Shown one piece after another: positions 1 to 10,942 of a stretch of DNA of 64,000 bases (the stretch's first letter is position 1; each line of letters begins with the position of its first letter). Location of the stretch: contig NC_035168.2 of NCBI RefSeq assembly GCF_001659605.2, forward strand, positions 9,046,058 to 9,110,057, written 5' to 3'. The notes under the pieces were generated by a model that had not been told where the DNA came from, did not search any database, and was given only the letters and a program-made list of their open reading frames with translations. Position numbers and translations under genes: made by a program. The DNA is from Manihot esculenta. Its lineage: Eukaryota; Streptophyta; Magnoliopsida; Malpighiales; Euphorbiaceae.

Positions 1-1762
1 CTTGAAAGCAGACTTTCGGCCGCCGAAGGCAATGTTCGGCCGCCGAAAGTGCCTGACTTTCGTCTCTGGAGAGAGGGTTCGGCCGCCGAAGGTGCCGCCG
101 AACCTACCCGAGTTTCGTCTCTGGAGGAGACTTTCGGCCGCCGAAGGTGCCGCCGAAAGTGCCCTGTCCAGCCGTTTCTTGGGTGTTTTCCATGCATGTT
201 TAAGTGATGTTTAGAGGGGTTTTTGGGGAGTTTCTTATGAGTTGTTAGAATGTGTTTAGTACCTCATGTGAGTCCATCTGTGTAGGATTGGACCTGAGGA
301 GAGGTGTCTAGCTTCAGTGCTAGTTGACCCAGAGTTTGTTGAGCAGTGGCTTCAGGTGAGTAGAACTAAACTTAATCTTTTACGTTAAAAGAAATCTAAT
401 GCCTAAAGCATACTCATACATCATGTTATGTAATAGGATGATTGCATTAGCTTCACCATGCCCATGCACCATGTTTATATGTTATAGGATGATTGCACTA
501 GTTTCACGAAGGTGACGCATTGCATAATGTGCTATGTATATGATGTGATGGGTGGACCAAGGCGACCTCAATAGCCCGCAAGTCTGTCAATGAGTCTTTG
601 TCAATCGGGCGAGTACATATAGGAAAGCCCCATGAGAGCTCCTTCGGGGCCAAGTTTTGACAGAGGGAACGTTGGGGTCATGTCTAACCCTGAGGGGAAG
701 GACGTTACGTGAACCCTCTAAAATCACCCGCAAGAGGAAGAGATTTGCTAGTATGAACTCAAGCGGGGGTGAGATGTTTGTTGTGATATAATTGTGATAT
801 GACGCATTTCATGAAAGCATGAATAAGAAGAATAATTGAATAAAATGTCTTTATAATAAAATACATAAAAAGGGTGGAACAATAAAAGGCATAATAATAT
901 ACCTAAAAATGGAGGAACTAAATCAAATGTTTTTCTCTGTTTCTACTCACTGGGCTCTTGTAGCTCACCCCATTCCCTTAACCCCAGTTTTGCAGGGCCA
1001 GAGTATGTCAAGCCAGAGTAAGTCAGAAGAACTATGGGATAGAAGAGGTTCAAGCATGGGTTGCCATGTTTGGTTGTAATAGCTTAGCTTGTTCTGTTTA
1101 TGTTTATGTATAAGGAGAGATGCTTATTGTATATGTTTATGGAGATAGTATGTGATGTAAGTTGCTAAAGAGATGATATGTTATGTAATGCTATGAATGC
1201 TTTGTATGCTTGTATAGTTTAGTTGTGGACATGATGATGATGACGATGTATGGACATGTTGTGAGCATATGAATGAGTAGAAAGAGTAATGTTATAAAGA
1301 GATAGAGCCAAGTTAAGAAAAGTATAGATATACCATGTGTTGTAGCATGAGATGTATAGAATTGTGCTTTGCCTAGAGAGTTGGTAAATCCCTTTTTGTT
1401 ATGCATGATCTTGAGAAAATGTTTCAAATGTTATGAGTTTTGAATGGCCCGTGAGGGAAGAAAGGGTTCCAATCCCTTGACCCAAAGCGGATATGTTTTA
1501 AAGCAAGCTTGATGACCCATTTGGTATGAGGTTCTATGTTTTCATGCATAGGTCAAGCTGAGGTAAGGAAAACAAGTTTAAAGGTTTTTATGAGACCAAA
1601 GCTTAAGTTTTATGAAAAAGTTTGATCATGCACGGGATTATACCTAAAGTTCAGGATGTATAGAGGCTTACTACGGGTCCCGGCGGCCTTAAGCCGATCT
1701 GGATCCTAGTGCCGAGCAGTTTGGAGCCGTTATAGAAGGGTACCGGTTTCCGGGCTGTTACA
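1..1762 (+). mobile_element. Tekay-type LTR, right-hand part, inserted in Athila-D gag
   Basis: This is the 3' portion of a chromovirus LTR. Its end matches the ends of the E1 LTRs: the CTACGGGTCCCGGCGGCC block, the AAGCCGATCTGGATCCTAG block, and a terminus in GTTACA at 1762. It also shares the internal CTCACTGGGCTC...CCCTTAACCCCAG block (about 945-995). No primer-binding site follows. At 1763 an Athila gag frame starts immediately, so this is a solo LTR or a 3' LTR inserted into that gag. The right target-site copy would be CAGCT (1763-1767). The left end and left target site lie outside the window. It contains no gene. Confidence 0.85.
15..160 (+). repeat. P1 palindrome cluster in the Tekay LTR
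   Basis: Four copies of TTCGGCCGCCGAA (15-27, 35-47, 78-90, 133-145) have arms TTCGG/CCGAA around a CCG centre. They are interleaved with TTTCGTCTCTGGAG blocks and half-units of the CCGCCGAA type. Short open frames across it read as SAAEGAAE or FRPPKVPP peptides in every copy of the window. They are by-products of the motif and not genes. Confidence 0.85.
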
Positions 1763-3003
1763 CAGCTGCTGTCCTTGCTGAATTTGAAGCTAAAAACGTT
1801 GAGGCAAGAGCTCCAATGGCACAAGAAAAAACTCTTCGCGAACTAGCAACACCCTTGAATGATCAAGAACTATGGTGCATCACTTACCCACCTTTGACAG
1901 CCCCTTTTAAGCTCAAAACCGGATTAATTCATCTCCTTCCAAAATTCAGAGGTCTAAAAAATGAGGATCCACACAAGCACCTCAAAGAATTTCACATTGT
2001 GTGCTCAACAATGAGGGCTCAAGGTATTTCCGAAGAGCATGTTAAATTAAGAGCTTTTCCCTTTTCTCTTGATGATTTTGCCAAAGAATGGTTGTTCTAT
2101 TTACCACCTGGATCCATCACTTCATGGGATGGGATGGTGAGAGTCTTCTTGAGCAAATACTTCCCAACCTCAAAAGCTATTGGCATCAAAAGAGAGATCA
2201 GTTGCATCAAGCAAAAGGATTATGAAGAGCTATATGAATATTGGAAAAGATTCAATCGATTGTGCACAAGCTGTCCTCAACATGACATCTCTGATAAGTC
2301 ACTCATTGAATACTTCTATGGAGGTTTGCTACCTTCGGAAAGAAAGTTCATAGATGCAGCATGTGGAGGATCAATTGAATACAAGTCACCTCAAGCCATA
2401 AGGGATTTAATTTCCACCATGGCAGCAGCCTCACAACAATTTGGAGACCAAGAACAGCCACCAAGAAGGGTGAATGAGGTGAGTACATCCACTTTAGCAT
2501 CCTAAATTTTTGATCTCACCAATGCTGTTCGTAGCCTTGTTGTGGGTCAAGCCCAACAAGCCCAACAAGTCCAACAGATTCAGCAACCCAAACCATATGG
2601 AATATGTGGAAACTTGAGCCACCCTACTGACCTATGTCCCTCCCTTCAAGAAGAGGACCAGCAAGTAGGAGGATTTAATGGGCAACGGAGGTATGATCCC
2701 TATTCTAACACCTACAACCCAGGTTGGAGGGACCATCCAAATTTCAGTTATGCAAGGGGCAACCAATATCCAAGCTACCAGCAAAGAAATCAACCTCAAG
2801 CTGCACCTCAAAAGTCCAACACACCTCTTGAAGAGATTGTGAAGTCCTTAGCAAATACGGTGCAAAATCTGGAGCAACAAATGAGCCAAATGGCCACTTC
2901 AGTGAGCAAACTTGAGTCTCAAGGAAAACTACCCTCCCAAACTGAGATAAATCCAAGGCAAAATGCTAGTGTTATCACATTGAGGAGTGGCAAAGAGCTG
3001 TAA
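1763..3003 (+). pseudogene. Athila-class gag, 5'-truncated, one internal stop
   Basis: Capsid/nucleocapsid polyprotein fragment of a retrotransposon. The frame is already open at the junction with the left LTR, so the N-terminus has been lost. Visible family blocks are ELATP...CITYPPL, LKTGLIHLLPKFRG, HKHLKEF, LRAFPFSLDDFAKEW, LPPGSITSWD and KYFPTSK, then SCPQHD and FYGGLLPSERKF. A nucleocapsid stretch YGICGNLSHPTDLC keeps Cys-His-Cys, but its first zinc ligand is Tyr (Athila-B has Cys here). An in-frame TAA at 2503-2505 splits the frame, which then resumes unchanged to a TAA at 3001-3003. The tail KLPSQTEINPRQN...TLRSGKEL is shared with Athila-A, -B and -C. It is not expected to make a full Gag. 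Confidence 0.85.
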
Positions 3004-3828
3004 GATAGCAGGCCTGAGAAAATGCAAAAATAGGTCATTGAACAGAATCTGCCAGAAAGTGATAAGGGCAGTCGATCTGCCCAAATCACTAACCCAATTG
3101 CTAGGCAGACTAAGCTGCCCAACAGTAGCGATCTGCCCAAATCACCAGAGAAGGCAGAAGTCGATCTGCCCAAATCAACAGATCAGGTAGAATCCAGTCA
3201 TAGGCAGAAAATACAGCAACCAGCAGAAAAATTCAAGGTACCTCCCCCCTTTCCCAAGAGATTTGCAAGATCACAAAAAGAAAAAGAAGAGAAATAAATA
3301 CTTGCAACCTTTCGCAAAGTGGAGATCAATATACCTTTGCTTGATGCTGTCAAACAAATACCAAGGGACACTAGCCAGGAGGATGAGGAGAACAGGAAAA
3401 ATTTGAAAGAAACGGAAGAGACAGCATGCTGCACAAACTGGTCTAGAGGCGATTTGCCCAAATCACTTGTACAGACAAAATCTAATTTGCCCAAATCACT
3501 TGAACTGGCAGAAATCAAATCAACAATGCAGACAGATTTTGATTTGCCCAAATCATCAGTGCAAGCAGAATTTGATTTGCCCAAGTTTAGTACCAGATTG
3601 CAGCCACCTTTTATGGAGAAATATGAATTGGAGTTCAAAGTGCTGCCTAATCACCTCAAAAATTCAAACATAGAGGCTAGAAGCACAACTCACTTGAAAG
3701 AGAAAAAACTAATCATGTTACTTCATGAGTACATGAAAAAAATAGGATGGGTTATAACCAAAATGAAAGGTGTGCTGCACTTCTTACTTAATTCTGTTGG
3801 GATCCTTTTCCCTCCCCCCATTACTTGA
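3004..3828 (+). pseudogene. Athila-D linker with RT N-terminal remnant
   Basis: A broken continuation of gag-pol. It keeps PPPFPKRFARSQKEKEEK followed by a stop, then TFRKVEINIPLLDAVKQIPR, the segment that precedes protease in Athila-A and -B. No protease active site follows. The frame 3319-3828 instead carries repeated LPKS peptides made by motif P2, then FKVLPNHLK and KKIGWVITKMKGV. Those peptides resemble the very start of the Athila RT domain (LPxHLK... KKAIGWxIxDIKGI). The frame then ends, with no catalytic RT motif. Function is lost as an enzyme. Whether the linker protein is made is unknown. Confidence 0.7.
3074..3587 (+). repeat. P2 palindrome array (GATTTGCCCAAATC)
   Basis: Near-identical 14-mers with arms GATTTG/CAAATC start at 3074, 3130, 3163, 3451, 3484, 3541 and 3574. 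Three neighbouring pairs are spaced exactly 33 bp (11 codons). The last four are aligned to the same codon phase as the open frame, where they encode LPKS. Further copies lie at 3901, 4147, 5319 and 5389 in the 3' region and LTR of the same element. Confidence 0.85.
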
Positions 3829-3849
3829 GCCTTTCAAGTCAGAAAAGTC

Positions 3850-4137
3850 CAGCTCGCGACTTTAAACTAGGGCGCTACTGGGAGGCAACCCAGCAGAGGT
3901 GATTTGTGCAAATCGATGGGAAAATCAGCAAAACTTAACTACAGCAGAGATGACAGTATAGGAGACAGCAGAAGAGGCACCACAGCAAGAAGCAGATGAG
4001 GTACCACCAGAAGCACCTTAAGACCAGACAGTAGAGGCTCGTCTCAGCAGAATAGAGGACATAATACATCATATGGAGCACCTGTTGCAACTGCTGGTGG
4101 ACCACTTCCTGCCTACAAGCCATGACAGACAGTGATT
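3850..4137 (+). pseudogene. Remnant of the Athila 3' coiled-coil frame
   Basis: A GCGCTACTGGGAGGCAACCC block at about 3870-3893 lies just before this frame. I recall it as typical of sequence downstream of integrase in Athila-class elements. The frame that follows includes RISRIEDIIHHMEHLLQLL, a short helix-forming stretch ending at a TGA. A similar peptide, TRIDHMENHFENIL, occurs in Athila-C (about 53570-53610) after its ATHILA/env-like frame. I read it as the last piece of the third Athila frame, with its main domain deleted here. Confidence 0.45.
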
Positions 4138-5155
4138 TGGCCGAGTGATTTGCCCAAATCACCTGGCCAAATCACCCACAGGCCAGGAAGTCCCTTTCTC
4201 TTTCCTTCTTAATTTTTTTATATATTTGTTTAAACATTGAGGACAATGTTTGCAGTAGGTGTGGGGGTACTGTTGGATTATTTTTGCACTATATTTTGCT
4301 TTCTTTTTGTCTCTCTTTGCATCTTTTTGCCCTATGACATACACCAAAATTTTTTTTTCTTTTCACACATTTTTCTTTTGCACACATTTTTCACTTTCTG
4401 GACACACACAGAATTTTGTCTTAGCTTTTGCTCTACTCAGCATAGATAACAAGGTAAAAAAAGCTTCCTATCTCATGACCCCATTGATTTTCCACCCCTT
4501 TAAGCCTAAATTGAATCAATTACAGTGTGCTACCTTCACTTTGGAAGTTTTTTTCTTGAATTGAATCCTTAAATTTGCTGTGGTCAAGGGAAATAAAAAT
4601 ATAAATACATGCAAATAAAAAGTTAGTGTAACTCCCTATGAGCTGATTTGCCCAAACTATTATGAAAAGAAAAGAAAAAGAAAAACCAGCACAAAGCACA
4701 AATCATAAACCTGTTCCAATGGTCAAATGAGCTATGAACAGAGCTAGTAGCCACTTGAACAAGTGACTAACTGAGTAACTGGAAGTGGGTATCACCAATA
4801 TGCACCTTCGCGTAAAAATGTTGATGACTTTTTCAGGCAAGAATAAAGAAAAAGTGCTGCTGAATAAAAAGTGTGTTTAAAAAGAAGGGCAAGTTACTCT
4901 TAGAGGGTTGCATCAAGATTAAAACAAAAGAATAAGCATGATTGAACCAAAAACCTTTCTTTTGGCCATGGTAGGTGAAAGGAAAAAAGGAAAAGGGAGA
5001 ACAACCTTAGTGCATGTACTCTATACTGTGATACTTTAATTTGGGAGTCTAGGGGGGGCTGATTAAGTGGTACTTAGGCTCAAAAGAAAAAAGAGCTTGA
5101 TTGACTAAGTTGTTTGTTGCTTGAGGACAAGCAAAAAGCTAGGTGTGGGGGTATT
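4138..5155 (+). other. Athila-D 3' noncoding region with two polypurine blocks
   Basis: I see no gene here. It has two TTGAGGACAA...GTGTGGGGG blocks, at 4237-4268 and 5121-5155. The second abuts the LTR and is the likely plus-strand priming polypurine tract. Between them are conserved Athila noncoding blocks also present in A and B: CATGACCCCATTGAT, GAGCTAGTAGCCACTTG, and a degenerate P2 copy at 4644. The stretch is A/T-rich with poly-T runs near 4350. Confidence 0.7.
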
Positions 5156-6565
5156 TGATCAAACATAATTTAGCCACATTTTTATTATCTTTATTATTGC
5201 TTAAATACACATTTTCCAGCTTCATTTATGGTTTTTGTTATGTTTTTACAGGAAAGGAAGAAAATGGAAAGTTGGAGAAAAAGTGCAGAAAAAGCTGAAA
5301 AAGTGATTGGGTCAGAGTGATTTGGCCAAATCAAGCAGAGGAAGCTGAGGCAGAAACCTGGAAGCTCACAGAAACGATTTGGGCAAGTGATCTGCCCAAA
5401 TCACCCACCCAAATCACTTTGACGCAGAGAAGGACAGCAGAAGTGGGAAAATGTGCAGAAAACCAAAATTCAAAAGTGGAGAAGTCCAAATCCATTTCAA
5501 ACACTGCAAGATCAGTCCCAAGAGCCACGAAAAGGGTCTTTCACTTGAGGAATTCCATTCACAATTAAATACAAGATCCAAAGAGGAATCAAAGACCACA
5601 AAAGACCAAGTCAAGATGGGGATTTCCAAACCCTAATTGGATTAAAACTCTCAAGCTATAAAAGGAGACAACATCTAACCCAGCATCATCATCTTCTCTC
5701 CACAGCAGAATCACTGCAGAATTACAGCAGCAAGTCTGCGGCAGCCTTTCCATCTTCCTTTCTTCTTTCTTCTGTGATTTTGTCCACCATGAGTGGCTAA
5801 ATTCCATCTTTTCTAGTTGAAATTGGGGATATTCAGATTTGTGATGAATTGGGAGATTTAAAACTCCATTATTAAACTCTTATTTGATTTCAATATTTAT
5901 GCAACTTGATCTTTCTATAATTATTGCTTTGCTTTTAGAATCAATTAAGGCATGTTGCTTTTAATTGCTTGAGTAATATATTGTTTGAATAATTTAGGTC
6001 CGTAATTGCTTAGATTGTTTAAACACAAGTATAATCAGTTGCATAATCTAAACTTGACCACGCGGTTGGCAAGGTTAGAGTTGGGTTTCTCTAAGTCCTA
6101 ATGCAGTTAACAGTTGTTCGATGCTAAAAGCCCCAAGGACGTTCCTTGGCAACTTATTAACTAGAGTTTGATTAGCAAACGTTTCCTAATCAAACTAAAA
6201 CTAAGGAGGAATTTGGATTGTGAGAAGCGTCTTCCACGTCCTAAACTAACTTATTGAAATAAATAAGAGTATCAAAAAGATCAATGATCAATTCTAAACA
6301 AACTGAAATAGATCCACGCTTCAACTAGAATTCTTATCCTATTGAAATTCTCATCTATTTAAATTATTGCTTTCTCTTGCTATTTAGTTTTAATCATCAA
6401 AACAAAACCCCCCTCTTTTAATTATTTGTTATTTACTTGTCCAAGTCATTATTAAGAAAATCCGTAGTATCAAATCCCTGTGGTTCGACCCTATTGCCAC
6501 TATCTACAAGTTAATTGTTGATTGTTTAATAGGTTTATTTTTGACGGCTTCGACAATCGCTATCA
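5156..6565 (+). repeat. Athila-D 3' LTR
   Basis: It starts TGATCAAACATAATTTAG directly after the polypurine block and ends GCTATCA at 6565. About 1410 bp. Internal order matches the other Athila LTRs here: a family-specific cassette (P2 copies at 5319 and 5389), a TATA box, the hairpin CCAAGGACGTTCCTTGG at 6133-6149, and a terminal CTGTGGTTCGACCC...CGGCTTCGACAA block. A rearranged second copy lies at 63049-63756. Confidence 0.85.
5657..5664 (+). promoter_or_regulatory. TATA box of the Athila-D LTR
   Basis: TATAAAAG in the middle of the LTR, followed by the conserved leader that includes a GAGTGGCT block. Position and sequence fit an LTR core promoter. No start site is visible. Confidence 0.6.
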
Positions 6566-8551
6566 CACGGTGAAGATCCGTGCTGGACCTGAAGGACCTT
6601 CCCCTTGGGAACCTGCTGAAGAAGAGGTTGTCCCTCTCCCTCTACCTCGCCCTTTACCATGTGATGTGGCTAAAGCTGCTGGCTGAGCTACGCTGCCAGA
6701 AGCTGTCTGTTGGGACTGAGTCATTCTAGCTGCATTGGGACACTCATGTGTCATGTGCCCCTCTTGACCACATCTATAACAAGTTGTAGTCCCAAACCGA
6801 CAAAGCCCTTTGTGCGGCTTACAGCACCTCACACATCCAGAGCTATCTGAACCAGAGCTTGAACCACTACCCATTCCCAGACCATACTTCAACCTGTTCC
6901 AAAACTTGTTCTTCTTAGTCTTCCTAGTGGATTTGTTCCACTTTTTACTCCCCGTGGTAGCTGCATTAAAGAAGAGAGATCAAATCTTTTTGTACTCGAG
7001 GTCTTGGAACTCGGGGACTTTGCCTCCTGTTATTTTATTGTTCCCCGTATGATGGCACTAGCCTCCATTTTTCTGGCTGTATCCACTATAGTGTGGAAAC
7101 TCTCTCTCTCTACCGCTAAGATCAAGGAGGAATACCTAGAGTGGAGTCTCATGGTATACCTCCTAGCCTTCTTCCGGTTAGTGTCATAAGCCTGACCCAC
7201 AAACTGAAGCAACTCCAGAAATTTATCTGTGTACTCATCCACACTCATTTCTTCAGTCTGTCATAGCTGTTCAAACTATATTACCTTCAACTCCCTCGAA
7301 TTGTCTGGAAAGGCCCATCCTGCAAACTCATTTGCAAACTGTTCCGAGGATAAGTCGTCCAGTTTTTGGTCCACATAATTCTTGAACCACTCTTTTACCT
7401 TCTTGCACTCTAGAGTGAACCCCGCCATCTGAATGGCTCTACTGTCATTGGCCCCTAGCTCATTAGCTATCATTTTCACTGCTTTAATGTACTCGAACGA
7501 GTCATCCCCTTCTTTACACTTAGGAGCATCCAACTTCAGATAATATGTCATTTTAACCTTTTTCCCTGCTGAGGGGTTAGGTTTGGGAGGTTGAGCTTCA
7601 GGAATTACTGGTTCTGATGGTGGGGGAGGAGGTGGTGCAGCACTCTCTGGGTTAGGCTTTGCCAGATTCTGATAAAAGGGTGGAGGTGAAAACATGGGAT
7701 AAGGTGGATATGGTGGGTAATAGGGAGGATAGGGCATGTGTGAGGGGTACGAGTGGTAGCTAGAGTAATCTAATGTTCCTCCCATCGGATACGCGGGTCC
7801 CTGTGGGTAAGGTTGGTGTTGAGGTGGGTAGGCAGATCCTGAGGCCTGAGCGCCTCCTTCAGACTCTCTCATACCCTCTCCTTCAAAACTCACACCCAGA
7901 CTTCCATCTTTCCTTTGATCATCCCTTACTGTTTCCTTGATATATGTAGACATTCAGATAATCTGTAATTTTAACCTTTTTCCCTGCTGATGGGTTAGGT
8001 TTGGGAGGTTGAGCTTCAGGAATTACTGGTTCTGATGGTGGGGGAGGAGGTGGTGCAACACTCCCTGGGTTAGGGTTTGCCAGATTCTGATAAAAGGGTG
8101 GAGGTGAAAACATGGGATAAGGTGGATATGGTGGGTAATAGGGAGGATAGGGCATGTGTGAGGGGTACGGGTGATAGCTAGAGTAATCCGATGTTCCTCC
8201 CATCGGATACCCGGGTCCCTGTGGGTAAGGTTGGTGCTGAGGTGGGTAGGCAAATCCTGAGGCCTGAGCGCCTCCTTCAGACTCTCCCATACCCTCTCCT
8301 TCAAAACTCACACCCAGACTTCCATCTTTCCTCTGATCATCCCTTACTGTTTCCTTAATATCTGTAGACATTGTTTTCGGATCTATTCTTCTTCTATTTA
8401 CATCAAAAGTCCTTCTAGGGTCCCTTGACGTTTCACCCCTGTTAGTCCTACTTGACTGTGCTCTTGACGGAGCGGCAGGGGAGAGGGCATCCATACCCTC
8501 ATTTTCAAGTGGAACTCCAGTCAACCGTGCAGATCGACGTGAGCCTCGCAT
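6566..8551 (-). pseudogene. E2 gag (Tekay type), truncated and frame-disrupted
   Basis: Gag of a minus-strand chromovirus, starting at the ATG at 8551 (MRGSRRSARLTGVP, matching the starts in E1 and E4). A Pro/Tyr-rich N-terminal region is followed by a retrotransposon Gag domain (EWFKNYV, FANEFAGWAFPDNSRE) and a zinc knuckle [14 protein letters not shown] near 6735-6780. A 418-bp tandem duplication shifts the frame, because 418 is not a multiple of three. At least two stops lie between 7249 and 7275. The gene is cut at 6566 by the Athila-D LTR just after the ARIFTV peptide that precedes protease. Not functional. Confidence 0.85.
7531..8372 (-). repeat. 418-bp tandem duplication inside E2 gag
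   Basis: About 7531-7954 and 7949-8372 are near-identical copies offset by exactly 418 bp. For example the TTTTAACCTT block is at 7551 and 7969, and ATCCCTTACTGTTTCCTT is at 7921 and 8339. E1 and E4 gag have a single copy, so this is a local duplication. Few differences separate the copies, which suggests it is younger than the element. Confidence 0.9.
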
Positions 8552-8694
8552 CCTGTCTTCTGAAAAGAAACATTCATCATATAGACATTAGCATCATATG
8601 GTTCATGTGGATCACACATAACATATCAACAATGCACATGCATACAGTCATGGCATCACACATCATCACACTTTCATCAAGACAGGACTCTATA
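8552..8694 (-). other. E2 5' leader, part next to gag
   Basis: Noncoding leader of E2, interrupted at 8694/8695 by E1. It resumes at 18332. The same leader is continuous in E4 (about 50843-51088), where GACAGGACTC runs straight into CACATCCTATCC. Confidence 0.8.
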
Positions 8695-8871
8695 TGTAAT
8701 ACCCGGCTAGAGTTCGGCATCGGAATTCTACTTTTCGATGGAGTTTAAGATGCCGAGAGTCTCTAGAAGGGTTAGATTTATGTGTTTTTAAAAGGTTTTG
8801 GTATGTTTCATAGTTTTAAAACATAAGGAAATGAGTTTTTGAGTGAAATGAACCAAGGCAGAAAAGCCAGG

Positions 8872-9745
8872 TTCGGCCGCCGAAGTTGAGGTTCGACCGC
8901 CGAACATGCATGGCTTTCGGTTTCACGTGTGACCGCCGAAGGTGGTCTGGCCAGCCACCTATAAAAGGCCCTCAGTCGGTTGAAATGATAAGATCACCGT
9001 TTCTTTTACCTTCTGAGGTGAGACCCTGTTCTTTTTAGAGTTTTCTTCATGTTTTCATTAAATCATGCAAAGATTTGATTGATTTTTATGTTGTTTTGAA
9101 GGTTTTGAGTTAGAAACTTGAATTTTGAAGTTTGGAGAGTTTGAAGGAGAGTTGCTCCAAAACTCCACGTTAGGATTGTTCATCTTCTTGGTTTCAAGAG
9201 GTAAGTGAAGATCCTGAGCTTGTTTTTATGTTTTCTGAAGGTTTTATGAGGTTATGGGAGAGAGTTGCATGAATAGGGGTAAAAGAGAGTTTTTGATGGT
9301 TTTGTGAGAAAAGCTTGTATATGTGTTTTATGTTTTGTGTTGTTGGGGTTTTTAGGTAGTTTTTGACCCCTTTGAGCATATACTTGGGTGTATGCAAGTT
9401 GAGGAATTGAGGTGGTTGAGATTGGGAGAGTTTTGTGCTTTTGGTGAGAGGCAGAGCAAGTTTCTGCCTTGCGGATGAACTCAGGTTTGGCCGCCGAACC
9501 CATGAGGAGGTGGCTTCGGCTGCCTAAGCTTGCCCCCGAGCTTTTGGACTTTCGGCTCTGGAGGGGAGTTCGGCCGCCGAAGGTGCCGCCGAAGGTTAGA
9601 GACTTTCGTCTCTGGAGTGCCTTTCAGCCTCCGAAACTTGCCCCCGAAAGGGTTCGGCTGCTGAAAGTAGAGATTCGGCCGCCGAAGGTGCATGAGTTTC
9701 GTCTCTGGAGAGGACTTTCGGCCGCCGAACCTGCCGCCGAAAGTG
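8872..9745 (+). repeat. P1 clusters of the E1 5' LTR
   Basis: TTCGGCCGCCGAA and close variants, for example at 8872-8884, around 9570-9590 and 9717-9729. Mutated copies such as TTCGACCGCCGAA are also present. They are mixed with TTTCGTCTCTGGAG blocks. The matching clusters in the 3' LTR are at about 16328-16376 and 16921-17185, with gains and losses of whole units. Confidence 0.85.
8960..8967 (+). promoter_or_regulatory. TATA box of the E1 5' LTR
   Basis: TATAAAAG within CCACCTATAAAAGGCCCTC, immediately downstream of a P1 pair. The same site is at 16397-16404 in the 3' LTR and, inverted, at 52988-52995 in E4. Confidence 0.65.
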
Positions 9746-10125
9746 TTCTGTCCAGCCTTCTCTTGCATGCTTTGCATGGATGTTTGAGTGAGTTTAAGGG
9801 GAGTCTTAGAGAATTAAATAGAGGTGTTTATAAGTTAGTTTGGTCCCTCATTTGAGTTTATCTGTGCGTACACAGACCAGAGGAACCAGAGAGAGCAGCA
9901 GTGAGTACTGCGCCAGAGTTTGTCAGAGCCTGCAGAGTCAGTCAAGCTAGCCAAAGGTGAGTGGAACTAAACTTAATATTTTTAATTGAGAAATGAAATG
10001 CTTTTAGCATAGTTCATGCATCATGAGTATACAGTAGGTTGTTTGTATTAGAATCCACGAATATGTTGCATTGCATAGTTATTTATTGATGTGGGTGAAT
10101 GCTGAATGATCCAATAGTCTCTGAG

Positions 10126-10241
10126 AGAAGTCCAGGAGCCTTTGACTACGCCCTGACGGGTATAGAGAAGTCCAGGAGCCTTTGACTACGCCCTGGCAAG
10201 TATAGCAAAGTCCAGGAGCCTTTGACTACGCCCTGGCAATG
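10126..10241 (+). repeat. 40-bp minisatellite, three copies, E1 5' LTR
   Basis: AAGTCCAGGAGCCTTTGACT repeats begin at 10128, 10168 and 10208. The 3' LTR has only two copies (17572 and 17612). E4 and the solo LTR at 55259 carry different minisatellites in the same relative position of the LTR. Confidence 0.95.
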
Positions 10242-10930
10242 GTAAGTACAGAGGTGTTATATACACATATACATATATGACAAGAAGACCAGGTGCTCGA
10301 TTCTACGCCCTGGCACGGCAGAGTTACCGGGACTATGTGGTGATAGGTTTACCCTTGATGTGGATTGTCTGTGGTTTGATGCATTCCATCAGAGCATGTG
10401 TTAATGACTATTTTACTGTTCTACTCACTGGGCTATAGAGCTCATCCCACTCCCTTAACCCCAGATTTGCAGGTTCAGTGTACAGTGTACAGGGAAAGTC
10501 CAGCAGAGTACAGGAAGAGAGAAGAGTTTTGTAATAGAACATTGTGGACATGTAAATTGCAAGAGATGTAACAGTTGTGTATAAAGTTAGAATTGTGCTT
10601 GACTTAGTTATTTTTGTGTTGTAAATCTTTTGTATACATGGTCTGTTTATGTATAACTGTTTTATAGAGTATGTGAAAAACCAGGCTTAACAGGTATGAA
10701 TGAACCCATCTAGAGCAAGCTCTAATCAGGGGTACAGAGTACAGAGATAGTGCATGCACAGGTTAAGCCTTGGTCCAGAGAAAAGTTTTTATTTTCACAG
10801 AAAATGTATGACCATGTATGATTGTTTACAGGTGTTCAGAGAGTATAGCAGGCTTGCTACGGGTTCTGGCGGCCTTAAGCCGATCTGAATCCTAGCGCCG
10901 GTGACGGTCCATTTTGGGGTCGTTACAGAT

Positions 10931-10942
10931 TGGTATCAGAGC
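10931..10942 (+). other. E1 primer-binding site (initiator Met-tRNA)
   Basis: TGGTATCAGAGC, complementary to the 3' end of plant initiator Met-tRNA, three bases after the LTR. The same site is in E4 (51089-51100, inverted), and E2 has a one-base variant. Confidence 0.9.

Larger units (their letters stand above)
1763..6565 (+). mobile_element. Athila-D: Athila-class element with gag and almost no pol
   Basis: A 5'-truncated element. Its order is gag (1763-3003), a motif-rich linker with a short remnant of the start of RT (to 3828), a 3' noncoding region with two TTGAGGACAA...GTGTGGGGG blocks, and a 3' LTR (5156-6565). Protease, most of RT, RNase H and integrase are absent. The layout resembles the gag-only non-autonomous plant elements described as TR-GAG. 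Its right end abuts minus-strand Tekay gag (E2) at 6566, so it inserted into E2. The matching left part of E2 lies outside the window. Confidence 0.8.
8695..10927 (+). repeat. E1 5' LTR
   Basis: It starts TGTAATACCCGGCTAG and ends GGGTCGTTACA, 2233 bp. It contains two P1 clusters (8872-8945 just upstream of the TATA box, and 9483-9745 downstream), a three-copy 40-bp minisatellite and the CTCACTGGGCT...CCCTTAACCCCAG block. The 3' LTR is 2180 bp. The visible length differences fall in P1 units and minisatellite copies. Confidence 0.95.

Noticed and set aside
15..160. P1 clusters as a CRISPR-like array
   Set aside because: Spacing is irregular, the intervening blocks are themselves repeated, and the elements are plant retrotransposons.
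1191..1427. Minus-strand open frame inside the left Tekay LTR
   Set aside because: Low-complexity hydrophobic translation of A/T-rich LTR sequence with no counterpart kept open in the other LTRs.
10931..10942. tRNA gene at TGGTATCAGAGC sites
   Set aside because: Only the short complement of a tRNA 3' end is present. It is a primer-binding site.
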